Of a stretch of DNA of 13,353 nucleotides, positions 7,396 to 13,353 are shown piece by piece. Source of the DNA: Cyclobacteriaceae bacterium (GTDB lineage: Bacteria; Bacteroidota; Bacteroidia; Cytophagales; Cyclobacteriaceae); NCBI GenBank assembly GCA_029861825.1, contig JAOTYN010000059.1, positions 1 to 13,353 of the forward strand, in the 5' to 3' direction. Both the position numbers and the translations under genes were made by a program. The notes below the pieces were generated by a model. The model saw nothing but the letters and a program-made list of their open reading frames with translations, did not search any database and was not told the DNA's origin. Positions within the stretch are counted from its first letter, which is position 1; every line of letters begins with the position of its first letter.

Positions 7396-7692
7396 TTGCA
7401 CCTGGGAATTTACTTTAATGATCACTTACCTGTGTATGCCGATCCCTTGGAGGAAGAGCTGTGGCTGGAGTTCCAGGAGGATATGAACGGGACGGATCTT
7501 GATCAATGGTTGTTCAATGCAGCCACTGTTAGTGATAGGCCCGCCGACCTAGGTTATTATGTGGGATATAAAATTGCAGAGCATTATTACCAACAACAGG
7601 TCGACAAGTCACTTGCACTGCAAAGTCTTATGGAGATAAGGGATGCCGGGGAATTCCTGGATGTAAGTGGCTATGCTCATAAATTTAACTGA
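7396..7692 (+). pseudogene. DUF2268-type putative Zn protease, C-terminal remnant
   Basis: The frame is open from 7330 to TAA 7690-7692 with no ATG in a sensible place; a TTG at 7396 would give 98 residues. The product contains PLEEELWLEFQEDMNGTDLDQWLFNA, then RPADLGYYVGYKIAEHYY and a tail ending FLDVSGYAHKF. This order (ELW-x-x-F, W-L-x-N, then RPADLGYY-x-GY-x-I, then a 'fl..SgY' end) is what I recognise as the C-terminal third of DUF2268-type predicted Zn-dependent proteases of Bacteroidetes, which resemble GldB-related lipoproteins. The upstream two-thirds, including the HExxH metal site and signal peptide, are absent; the bases before it hold only the MOSC promoter region. I therefore read it as a truncated gene that cannot be active, although expression as a small protein from TTG 7396 is not excluded. 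Confidence 0.6.
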
Positions 7693-7715
7693 TTCAATCA
7701 TTAACGAACATCAAT

Positions 7716-8858
7716 ATGAAACCACTACTGCTTACTGTATTATCATTCTTAATTTTAAGCACCTACGCCAACCACCCGCCCAAACCTGGATTTATAACAG
7801 GTACACCAGATATCCAATCCATTAGTACTATGGAATTTGGGCCTGATGGTATTTTATTCATCGGTGATTCATACAGTGGAAAGATTGTTGCTGTTGATAC
7901 CAAAGATATCACAGAGAACACCACCACAGAAGGAATAAAAGTAGAAGATCTGCATGGCAAGATTGCCGCATTACTAGGTACTACCGCCGATAATATTATC
8001 ATTCACGATATGGCGGTAAACCCAATTTCTCAAGTCCCCTACCTGGCCGTTTCTAAAGGAAATCGTCGGGAATTGGGTTATTGGCGACTACCTAATGATG
8101 TATCCAAAGCCAACCTTATCATCAAAGTGAATTCGGGTGGCAGCATGGAGGAGTTTTCTTTGGAGAACATTTCCTATTCTGAAACCACCTTATCCAGTAT
8201 TATCGAGATGGATAAAGGAGAAACCTATCGCAAAAGTTCTCTAAGGGTGGATGCCATTACAGACCTGGTGTACTTTCAAAATAAAGTATACGTTACGGGT
8301 TTATCCAATGAAGAATTCGCCTCAAGTATTAGAATTTTGGACTTCCCATTCAACGACCGACAAAATGCTTCCTCTTTGGAGGTATATCATGCGGCACATG
8401 GCGAGTATGAGACTCAGGCGCCGGTACGTACTTTTGTACCCTATGAACATCAGGGAGCCTCTCATTTAATAACCGCCTATACTTGCACCCCATTAGCTAC
8501 ATTCCCCCTTGACAAACTAAAAGACGGAGGCCTTGTCAAAAGCAAAACAGTAGCGGAATTTGGAGCCGGTAATATTCCCATGGATATGATCGTCTACCAA
8601 AAGAACGGCCAGGATTACTTAATGATAGCCAACAGCACCCGAAACCTCATGCGAGTGAAGATCGAAGATGTGTTCAACATGGATACGGGTCTATCATCTG
8701 AGGTTGAAGGATTCGATACCGCCGGGATTTCATTTGTGTCGCTGCCCAGCAACGGTGTTCAACAAATTTCCTATCTGAATTCGAAAAATATCCTGGCCCT
8801 GGTGCTGGCCCCCAATGGATTGGTGGATCTGCGATCACTGAGTACTAAATGGTTTTGA
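7716..8858 (+). CDS. Secreted beta-propeller-like protein
   Basis: 380 residues with a signal peptide (hydrophobic 3-16, likely cleavage after TYA at about residue 18). The mature part looks like a beta-propeller of the NHL/SMP-30/YncE kind. Repeated blade-like segments include MEFGPDGILFIGDSYSGKIVAVDTKD near 39-64, ITDLVYFQNKVYVTGLSNEEF near 181-201 with RILDFPF, HQGASHLITAYTCTPLATF near 245-263, and MDMIVYQKNGQDYLMIANSTRNLMRVKIEDV near 289-319. There is no heme-binding CxxCH and no lipobox. Such proteins bind ligands or partners in the periplasm or outside the cell. The last 10 bases overlap the start of the next gene, whose product is also exported, so the two probably function together. 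I do not recognise a named family. Confidence 0.75.
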   Translation: MKPLLLTVLSFLILSTYANHPPKPGFITGTPDIQSISTMEFGPDGILFIGDSYSGKIVAVDTKDITENTTTEGIKVEDLHGKIAALLGTTADNIIIHDMAVNPISQVPYLAVSKGNRRELGYWRLPNDVSKANLIIKVNSGGSMEEFSLENISYSETTLSSIIEMDKGETYRKSSLRVDAITDLVYFQNKVYVTGLSNEEFASSIRILDFPFNDRQNASSLEVYHAAHGEYETQAPVRTFVPYEHQGASHLITAYTCTPLATFPLDKLKDGGLVKSKTVAEFGAGNIPMDMIVYQKNGQDYLMIANSTRNLMRVKIEDVFNMDTGLSSEVEGFDTAGISFVSLPSNGVQQISYLNSKNILALVLAPNGLVDLRSLSTKWF

Positions 8859-9976
8859 TCAAGTATTGTGTACTCGCTTGGTTGTTAGGCCTTGGTCCCG
8901 CTTTGCTCTGGGCCCAACAGGTTACCCTGATTGAGGATTCCAGCCATGTTTATTTTGGTGAGTTAATTGTTGAGGGAATCAACTGGTCCGAAGATGAATG
9001 GAAGGAAATGGCCCAGGATCCTCAAAATATGGGGGCAAATTACCTGCAGGTATACGTCGGCAAGGACCCTTCTGGTCATCAGCAACCTGCCATGTGGGGA
9101 AAGTATGCGGCAAGTGAGCACGCTATGCGTTTCAAACCCCGATTTCCTTTTGAGTTTGACCAGGACTATTACTACCGCTTTAAGCATAACCAGCATAGAA
9201 CAGAAGGCTCTTTCAGGGTAGAAGACCGCTATCCTGCTACCCGTCCCCGGTTGCTCTCCCTGGAACCAAAAATTCCGGTAGTACCAGCCAATATCCTACG
9301 ATTCTACTTGCATTTCTCAACTCCCATGCGGCGGGATTCCCCCTATCAATACATACACTTGATCGATCAGCAAGGAGATACCGTGAAACAGGCATTCTTC
9401 CCAGCGGAACCACCTTTGTGGGATCGCCAGGGAAAACGGTTAACACTTCTTTTTGACCCTGGAAGGATAAAAAGTGGGTTGGAAAGTCATGAAGCCTGGG
9501 GTTTGGCATTAAAGACAAACCAGCAATACCACTTAGTAGTAGAGGAGAAATTTAGCAGCTACCGTGGCCAAACGTTAAGCAGTTCTGTCAGCCACAGTTT
9601 TGTGGTGGGACCTTTGGATATTCAATCTCCCCAGATCAATAATTGGAAGATATCCGCCCCCAAGGCACATAGCCAAGATAGCCTGATGATAACCTTTGAT
9701 GAGCCCATTGATCGAGCTCAGGCTATGAGATGGATCCAGGTACAGCAATCACAGGATAAGCCCACAAAAGGTAAGGTTCATTTCTCAGGAGAAGGAAACT
9801 GGGTATTTAAACCGGATCTACCCTGGGGAATACAGCCTTATGAAATAATGGTAAATAACCAATTGGAAGACTTGGCCGGTAACAGCTTAAGGAAGCCTTT
9901 TGAAATGAGCGCTGGAGGCACAGATACACTGACACCTGCGGGTTGGATAACCTGGCCTTTTCATCCTGTTGAATAA
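8849..9976 (+). CDS. Secreted protein with Ig-like (Big_5/SbsA-type) segments
   Basis: 375 residues with a signal peptide (hydrophobic 6-21, likely cleavage at LWA/QQ, residues 20-23). Residues about 133-211 run from PRLLSLEPKIPVVPANIL through FYLHFSTPM to LTLLFDPGRIKSG, and residues about 261-351 run from PQINNWKI through LMITFDEPID and WVFKPDLPWG to LEDLAGNSLRKPF. The pattern 'Fs.PM ... lFDPGRiK.G ... F.epid ... W.f.P...W..G.Y... LEDlAGN' recurs in a widespread family of unnamed exported proteins with two Ig-like domains of the SbsA type. No catalytic motif is evident. Its ATG lies inside the last codons of the beta-propeller gene (10-nt overlap), which implies translational coupling. Transcription should end at the hairpin directly after the stop. 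Confidence 0.72.
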   Translation: MVLIKYCVLAWLLGLGPALLWAQQVTLIEDSSHVYFGELIVEGINWSEDEWKEMAQDPQNMGANYLQVYVGKDPSGHQQPAMWGKYAASEHAMRFKPRFPFEFDQDYYYRFKHNQHRTEGSFRVEDRYPATRPRLLSLEPKIPVVPANILRFYLHFSTPMRRDSPYQYIHLIDQQGDTVKQAFFPAEPPLWDRQGKRLTLLFDPGRIKSGLESHEAWGLALKTNQQYHLVVEEKFSSYRGQTLSSSVSHSFVVGPLDIQSPQINNWKISAPKAHSQDSLMITFDEPIDRAQAMRWIQVQQSQDKPTKGKVHFSGEGNWVFKPDLPWGIQPYEIMVNNQLEDLAGNSLRKPFEMSAGGTDTLTPAGWITWPFHPVE

Positions 9977-10024
9977 AAAAGCCCTGACATCCCGGACTTA
10001 ATCCGAGATTGTCAGGGACTTTCC
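9974..10024. terminator. Bidirectional intrinsic terminator
   Basis: The arms CCCTGACA-TCCCGGA (9982-9996) and TCCGAGA-TTGTCAGGG (10002-10017) fold into a long hairpin with few mismatches and a CTTAA loop. On the minus strand the stem is followed by TTTTTTATTC, a strong U-tract, so it terminates the lipoprotein gene very well. On the plus strand only ACTTTCCC follows, so termination of the Ig-like protein gene is likely but weaker. It lies between two convergent genes. Confidence 0.85.
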
Positions 10025-10049
10025 CATCAAAACTACTATCAACTAACAA

Positions 10050-10940
10050 TCAATCTCTTTTGTGACAGTCAACGTTGACCAGTTTGCTTTCACCACTTTT
10101 GGTAATAGTAATCTGGTTCTCACATTCACCGTCTCCGAAGTCAACCAGTACATCGGGATGATCTACGATAGTGAATAATTTCAATCCTTGTACAGGAACA
10201 CAGATTCCTCTTACTCGGCAAGAACGTTTCCAAATTATGGTGGAAAGAATTTCCATGTCATACACTACGCCGCGACGGGTCTGTCCGTTGGCAACTCCAG
10301 TTACGTGTACCTCATCCAACAAAGGATTACTGGCACGGTACCAGGTAAAGGTCTTGTCAGAATCACGGGTAGCATAAGTACCATCGGGCCAGGTGATCTT
10401 ACCACCGGTCAGTACTTTGTTGAAACTAACATTGTCCTGTAGGTCTTCAGAAACATTAGTAATGGTTTTGGAACCTTCGATGGCCAATCCATTGACCGTA
10501 TAATTTTCCAAAGTAATGGTCAAAACCGCCCCTGGAATGAACATGCGCTTGGTGTAACTAATGAAAATAATGCCGCTGCGGATCTTGCCGTCGGGGCCTT
10601 CACAACCATCGCCAAAATCAATGGTAATGGTTTTGGCTTCTTTATCATGGGTTATGGTTGCACATCGGGTTAGCATATCGGTTTCATCCATCTGCTCCCG
10701 GCCACCCAGATCACCATCTTCGGTACGATCATTGGCTTCCACACTGATCAAGTCGATATCTTCAAAAGTGGTTTCTAACTGCTCTTCAGTGGCAACATCT
10801 TCAACGTCAGCATCACTAATAGCATTTTGCAAGGGAGCTTCATCTTGATCGTCGCAAGAGGTTAGTCCCAGGAAGAACGCAAAAACCAGCAAGAACAGTA
10901 CTCGTAGGGGATTTGCGGGGGTTAAACTTATCAATCTCAT
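10050..10940 (-). CDS. Hypothetical lipoprotein, probably surface exposed
   Basis: 296 residues on the minus strand. The N-terminus has a hydrophobic stretch (14-25) and a lipobox LTSC with C29 as the lipid-bearing cysteine. The residues after it (CDDQDE) are acidic, like the lipoprotein export signals that send Bacteroidetes lipoproteins to the cell surface, and the next 60 residues are strongly acidic and probably disordered. The mature part has six more cysteines (C93, C113, C241, C247, C273, C292) that could form disulfides, and a twice-repeated motif: ITIDFGDGCEG at 105-115 and VLVDFGDGECEN at 264-275. I recognise no enzymatic motif; a beta-rich surface domain is likely. The gene stands alone, convergent with the preceding operon and ended by the hairpin at about 9982-10017. 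Confidence 0.8.
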   Translation of the reverse strand: MRLISLTPANPLRVLFLLVFAFFLGLTSCDDQDEAPLQNAISDADVEDVATEEQLETTFEDIDLISVEANDRTEDGDLGGREQMDETDMLTRCATITHDKEAKTITIDFGDGCEGPDGKIRSGIIFISYTKRMFIPGAVLTITLENYTVNGLAIEGSKTITNVSEDLQDNVSFNKVLTGGKITWPDGTYATRDSDKTFTWYRASNPLLDEVHVTGVANGQTRRGVVYDMEILSTIIWKRSCRVRGICVPVQGLKLFTIVDHPDVLVDFGDGECENQITITKSGESKLVNVDCHKRD

Positions 10941-11125
10941 TATTTCAGGAATTTCGTTAAATAAAAATTTGATCTACTACTTTGATGCTCTAAGGGGTCC
11001 AGGGTTTAAAGGAGAAATGAAAAAAAATGTTAAATACTATTAATTATTTGATTACTAATATGTTAACGGCATAAATTATTGACAAAATCCTCTCTGCGGG
11101 TAGTGCTCATGGTGTATATTTGCGT
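10941..11125. other. Divergent intergenic region
   Basis: This AT-rich stretch separates the divergent lipoprotein and DUF4159 genes and must hold both promoters. On the plus strand TATATTTG (11115-11122) matches the Bacteroidetes -7 box and ends 3 nt before the ATG at 11126. I cannot find a convincing -33 partner for it (the nearest TTG at 11079 is too far), nor a clear TAnnTTTG box for the lipoprotein gene. No ORF of any length or stable hairpin is visible. Confidence 0.5.
11115..11122 (+). promoter_or_regulatory. Putative -7 box (TATATTTG) of the DUF4159 gene
   Basis: TATATTTG fits the TAnnTTTG consensus and lies 3 nt before ATG 11126. The same octamer occurs 5 nt before the MOSC start on the other strand. 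The -33 element is not clear. Confidence 0.4.
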
Positions 11126-11791
11126 ATGCGAGGTAAACTGATATTTCTTCTGAGCTTATCGATGCTGTTCGTTTCACCTATGAACGCTCAGCAGAATAAC
11201 CTGAAGATCGCCAAGTTGAAATACCAGGGCGGAGGCGATTGGTATGCCAATAAAACGGCCTTGCCCAATCTTATAGCTTTCTGCAACCAGGAATTACGCA
11301 TGAGTCTGGCAGCAGAAGAAGATATCGTGGAAGTAGGAAGCAAAGAGATCTTCTATTATCCCTATGTATATATGACCGGACATGGTAATGTGGTATTTTC
11401 CGATCAGGAAGCTGCCAACCTACGGGCCTACTTGATCGCCGGAGGCTTCCTGCACATCGACGATAACTACGGCATGGATCCCTTTGTTAGGTTGGAGATG
11501 AAAAAGGTTTTTCCGGAACTGGAGTTCATGGAACTGCCCTTCAACCATCCTATTTATAAACAGAAATTCAGCTTTCGAAGCGGCCTGCCCAAAATACACG
11601 AACACGATGGCAAAGCTCCTCAAGGACTGGGCTTGCTTTACCAGGGCCGACTGGTGTGCTTTTATTCGTATGAGTCCGATCTGGGTAATGGCTGGGAAGA
11701 TCAGGGCGTGTACAACGACCCCCCTGCCATCCGTCAACTGGCCCTTAAAATGGGCGCCAATATTCTCTCTTACTGCTTTACGCAAGAATAA
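11126..11791 (+). CDS. DUF4159 domain-containing exported protein
   Basis: 221 residues from ATG 11126; an in-frame TTG at 11120 would fall inside the likely -7 box, so ATG is preferred. A signal peptide (hydrophobic 5-16, cleavage likely at MNA/QQ, residues 19-22) precedes a full DUF4159 domain: KLKYQGGGDWYAN near 30-42, FYYPYVYMTGHGNVVFSDQE near 74-93, LRAYLIAGGFLHIDDNYGMD near 97-116, ELEFMELPFNHPIY near 128-141, and LVCFYSYESDLGNGWED near 174-190. The GG-F-L-h-I-DDNYG segment and the ESDLG-x-GWE segment are the hallmarks of the family, which has a class I glutamine-amidotransferase-like fold without the catalytic Cys. Its function is unknown; in many bacteria it sits with BatA/DUF58/MoxR-type genes, none of which is seen here. 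The next gene also encodes an exported protein with a GATase-like look. Confidence 0.88.
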   Translation: MRGKLIFLLSLSMLFVSPMNAQQNNLKIAKLKYQGGGDWYANKTALPNLIAFCNQELRMSLAAEEDIVEVGSKEIFYYPYVYMTGHGNVVFSDQEAANLRAYLIAGGFLHIDDNYGMDPFVRLEMKKVFPELEFMELPFNHPIYKQKFSFRSGLPKIHEHDGKAPQGLGLLYQGRLVCFYSYESDLGNGWEDQGVYNDPPAIRQLALKMGANILSYCFTQE

Positions 11792-11792
11792 A

Positions 11793-11828
11793 AACTAAAG
11801 TCATAGTTGTTAAACTAAAACTTTAGTT
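11793..11828. promoter_or_regulatory. Tandem 16-bp dyads, candidate BlaI-type operators
   Basis: Two 16-bp sites, AACTAAAGTCATAGTT (11793-11808) and AACTAAAACTTTAGTT (11813-11828), are identical in the first seven and last five bases and differ only in the central four. Each is a dyad (AACTA/TAGTT and AACTAAA/TTTAGTT). Their starts are 20 bp apart, about two helical turns. They lie directly upstream of the transcription unit that ends with a BlaI/MecI-family repressor gene; autoregulation from tandem dyads is the known mode of that family. The first site overlaps a candidate -33 element and the second fills the -33/-7 spacer, so binding would block RNA polymerase. That BlaI binds here is an inference. 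Confidence 0.65.
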
Positions 11829-11837
11829 ATACCTTAG
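11807..11837 (+). promoter_or_regulatory. Putative promoter of the DUF4350-like/BlaI operon
   Basis: TTG at 11807-11809 and TACCTTAG at 11830-11837 (one mismatch to TAnnTTTG) are separated by 20 bp, the normal Bacteroidetes -33/-7 spacing. The -7 box ends 4 nt before ATG 11842, similar to the DUF4159 gene. The 16-bp dyad at 11813-11828 lies entirely in the spacer. Confidence 0.5.
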
Positions 11838-11841
11838 GTGT

Positions 11842-12777
11842 ATGAAGATCCTAGGTCTATGCCATTGCCTATGCCTTTTACTTACCCCCTGTCTTCTTTG
11901 GGCACAACAAACTGCGGACTCAGAATTTACACCACCAAATAACCGGCCTGCTTATGCTCAGGAAAGTGGCCCGCTGGTCTATATCGACGACGGACATGGT
12001 AATTTTCATACCGCGGACTTCAGATTTGAGCCATTTGTAAAACTATTGGAGCGTGACGGTTATCGAATTGCATCCGGCAGCTCTTCCTTTACCCGTCATT
12101 TGCTGGGAGAAATAAACATCCTGGTTATATCCAACGCGCTACACCAAAGCAACCTGGAAGATTGGATTTTGCCCACACCATCGGCATTTACCATGACGGA
12201 GGTCCAACTGGTCCATCAATGGGTAAAGCAGGGAGGCCGTTTACTATTGATTGCCGATCACATGCCGTTTCCCGGTGCTAGTGCGGCCTTAGCAACTGCC
12301 TTTGGGTTTACCTTCTGCAATGGATTTGCTATGGCGGAGCCAGGACAATGGCCCCCGGCACTTTTTAGTTTAAATAACGGTACCTTAAAAGACCATGTCA
12401 TTGTTAATGACCAAAGCCATGGGGACCCTGTACAATCAGTAGCTACTTTTACCGGTCAAGGTTTTCAGATTCCGGAAAATGCTGAAAACCTATTGGAGTT
12501 TGATGAACGCTTCTATTCCTTAATGCCTGATACTGCTTGGCAGTTCAATGCCCATACTCCGAAAATAAACCTAAACGGATGGTCTCAAGGCGCTGTCATG
12601 AGGGTTGGTAAAGGCAGGGTAGCAATTTTCGGAGAAGCCGCTATGTTCACGGCCCAAGTGGCCGGACCTACAAAAACCAAGGTAGGATTTAACGCCCCGG
12701 AGGCCCCACACAATGCCCAATTTGTGCTGAATGTAATGCACTGGTTGGACGGTAAAATATTGACCCCAAAACAATGA
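11842..12777 (+). CDS. Secreted DUF4350-like (GATase-like fold) protein
   Basis: 311 residues with a Cys-rich hydrophobic signal peptide (about 3-20, likely cleavage at LWA/QQ). There is no classic lipobox. The mature protein begins with LVYIDDGHGNFHT near 45-57, then a segment ending INILVISNALHQ near 91-102, EVQLVHQWVKQGGRLLLIADHMPFPGAS near 120-147, and RVGKGRVAIFGEAAMFTAQ in the last quarter. The alternating strands with 'v..WV..GG.LLLIaDH.P..ga' and 'GkGrv.ifGeaamfta' fit the DUF4350-type class I glutamine-amidotransferase-like fold found in exported proteins; the family call is by pattern only. No catalytic Cys-His-Glu triad is evident. Its stop overlaps the start of the BlaI-family gene (ATGA at 12774-12777), so the secreted protein and the repressor are made from one message behind the tandem dyads. 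This suggests that it is a target, or part of the response, of the regulator. Confidence 0.7.
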   Translation: MKILGLCHCLCLLLTPCLLWAQQTADSEFTPPNNRPAYAQESGPLVYIDDGHGNFHTADFRFEPFVKLLERDGYRIASGSSSFTRHLLGEINILVISNALHQSNLEDWILPTPSAFTMTEVQLVHQWVKQGGRLLLIADHMPFPGASAALATAFGFTFCNGFAMAEPGQWPPALFSLNNGTLKDHVIVNDQSHGDPVQSVATFTGQGFQIPENAENLLEFDERFYSLMPDTAWQFNAHTPKINLNGWSQGAVMRVGKGRVAIFGEAAMFTAQVAGPTKTKVGFNAPEAPHNAQFVLNVMHWLDGKILTPKQ

Positions 12778-13148
12778 AAGATCTAACCAAAGCAGAGGAA
12801 CAGGTTATGAAAGTGCTATGGGAACTGGATCAGGCTTTTGTTAAAGAAATCATTGACCGACTCCCCCCACCGAAACCGGCTTATAACACGGTTTCAACCA
12901 TCGTACGTATTTTGGAGAAAAAAGGATTTGTGGGTCACCATGCCTACGGTAAAACCCATCAATATCACCCCCTCATTTCAAAATCAGCATACAGCAGTTA
13001 CTGCTTAAAGAAACTTCTGGGCAATTATTTTGGGGGTTCCTTCGAAGAGTTGGTGAGTTTTTTTGCCAAAGAACAGGATATGGATATTGCTGAATTGGAA
13101 GCATTGCTAAAACAGGTTACTAAAGACATTAAACCCAGTCATGACTAA
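12774..13148 (+). CDS. BlaI/MecI/CopY family transcriptional repressor
   Basis: 124 residues, the normal length of the family. The N-terminal winged helix shows LTKAEEQVMKVLWELD (4-19), VKEIIDRLP (23-31), the DNA-recognition region AYNTVSTIVRILEKKGFV (36-53) and the wing THQYHPLISK (61-70). The C-terminal helices (about 74-118) form the dimerisation part; in the family the sensor protease BlaR1/MecR1 triggers cleavage within this region. The product should bind dyad operators as a dimer and repress its own operon. It overlaps the previous gene by 4 nt and the following small ORF by 8 nt. In most Bacteroidetes the next gene is an intact M56-family BlaR1; here only a broken start of such a gene is visible. 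What it responds to is unknown; no beta-lactamase is present in the window. Confidence 0.9.
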   Translation: MKDLTKAEEQVMKVLWELDQAFVKEIIDRLPPPKPAYNTVSTIVRILEKKGFVGHHAYGKTHQYHPLISKSAYSSYCLKKLLGNYFGGSFEELVSFFAKEQDMDIAELEALLKQVTKDIKPSHD

Positions 13149-13279
13149 TTGGAAGGTAATACTGTTACAGAGCAGTTTTGTTCTCCTGGCATTTGCTTTG
13201 GTTTATTTCATAGGTAAATGAGAATCCCCGTTTCAATTACCATCGCTTCTACCTGGTGATGGTTGTGATGATCTCCTAA
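13141..13279 (+). pseudogene. Broken BlaR1/M56 sensor remnant (first membrane segments)
   Basis: ATG 13141 opens a 26-codon ORF (stop TGA 13219-13221) encoding one membrane helix, MTNWKVILLQSSFVLLAFAL and on to YFIGK, overlapping the BlaI gene by 8 nt as a real blaR1 gene would. One frame over, from 13220, the sequence continues as ENPRFNYHRFYLVMVVMIS to a TAA at 13277-13279. In BlaR1/M56 proteins helix 1 is followed by 'r.e.fF..NRfYLL' and a second helix, which is the pattern seen across the frameshift. All plus-strand frames close by 13323, and no M56 HExxH region can follow intact in this window. The reading is a blaR1 gene killed by a one-base shift and truncation. The alternative is a genuine 26-residue single-helix membrane peptide encoded at 13141-13221. 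Confidence 0.55.
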
Positions 13280-13319
13280 TCCATTCCCCGGTTAGGATTC
13301 TTATCCTGATTAAATTATC

Positions 13320-13353
13320 CTAAGAGGCGGCTTCTTTCAAAGCTTTTACCAAT
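13320..13353 (-). CDS. Possible C-terminus of a convergent gene (partial)
   Basis: On the minus strand the last bases of the window read LVKALKEAAS followed by TAG (13322-13320), a plausible amphipathic helix at a protein end. A second frame gives IGKSFERSRLLG and a stop slightly further on, so the frame is not certain. The product cannot be identified from ten residues. The stretch 13280-13319 between this and the BlaR1 remnant holds no coding signal. Confidence 0.3.
   Translation of the reverse strand, partial: LVKALKEAAS

Noticed and set aside
10561..10848. Plus-strand ORF of 95 residues opposite the lipoprotein gene
   Set aside because: Low-complexity Ser-rich translation of the antisense of the acidic linker; the minus-strand gene with lipobox explains the region.
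11793..11828. Reading the AACTAAA/TTTAGTT repeats as a terminator of the DUF4159 gene
   Set aside because: The stem is AT-rich with a two-base loop and no U-tract, and the site is duplicated and interleaved with promoter boxes, which fits an operator better.
13275..13307. Two short hairpins (CCTAA...TTAGG and AGGAT-TCTT-ATCCT) near the right edge as a terminator
   Set aside because: The stems are about five bp, share bases so cannot both form, and no U-tract follows on either strand.
1..13353. Mobile element, phage, CRISPR or defence island
   Set aside because: No transposase, integrase, terminal inverted repeats, repeat-spacer array or known defence domain is visible; the gene fossils alone do not show an insertion.

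Overview
The window reads as a chromosomal segment from a marine-type Bacteroidetes, most likely a Flavobacteriia member. This rests on the gene families present (DUF4159, a surface-type lipoprotein with an acidic stretch after the lipid cysteine, a BlaI repressor followed by a BlaR1-like remnant, and a secreted formylglycine sulfatase) and on promoter-like TAnnTTTG boxes close to start codons. I see no rRNA, tRNA, CRISPR array, transposase or phage gene.

Left part (1-6603, all on +): the C-terminus of a penicillin-acylase-family hydrolase; a short CDF-like cation transporter; a nitrilase-family amidohydrolase translationally coupled (ATGA overlap) to an extended SDR epimerase/dehydratase; an exported sulfatase; a Tat-signal TIM-barrel sugar isomerase/epimerase-like protein; an unknown six-helix membrane protein; and a small membrane protein resembling the CrtO (glycosyl-diaponeurosporenoate) acyltransferase family. 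Spacing is tight enough for one or two transcription units with a possible sugar or sulfated-glycan theme, but no substrate can be named.

Middle (6573-7692): a MOSC-domain gene on - lies between two gene fossils on +. One is the C-terminal half of a GNAT acetyltransferase whose remains begin inside the end of the CrtO-like gene. The other is the C-terminal third of a DUF2268-type putative Zn protease without its HExxH region. From 7716 to 9976 follow two overlapping genes for secreted proteins, a beta-propeller-like protein and a protein with Ig-like (Big_5/SbsA-type) segments. A strong hairpin terminator separates them from a convergent lipoprotein gene (10050-10940, -).

Right part (11126-13353): a DUF4159 exported protein, then a two-gene unit made of a secreted DUF4350-like protein and a BlaI/MecI-family repressor joined by an ATGA overlap. 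Directly upstream of this unit are two 16-bp dyads, 20 bp apart and differing only in their central four bases. They are interleaved with a plausible Bacteroidetes -33/-7 promoter and look like tandem BlaI operators. The usual membrane sensor BlaR1 (M56 peptidase) is not intact: a 26-residue single-helix ORF and a frameshifted continuation look like its first two membrane segments, so the repressor appears to be an orphan that controls itself and a secreted protein. This is the most interesting part of the window.
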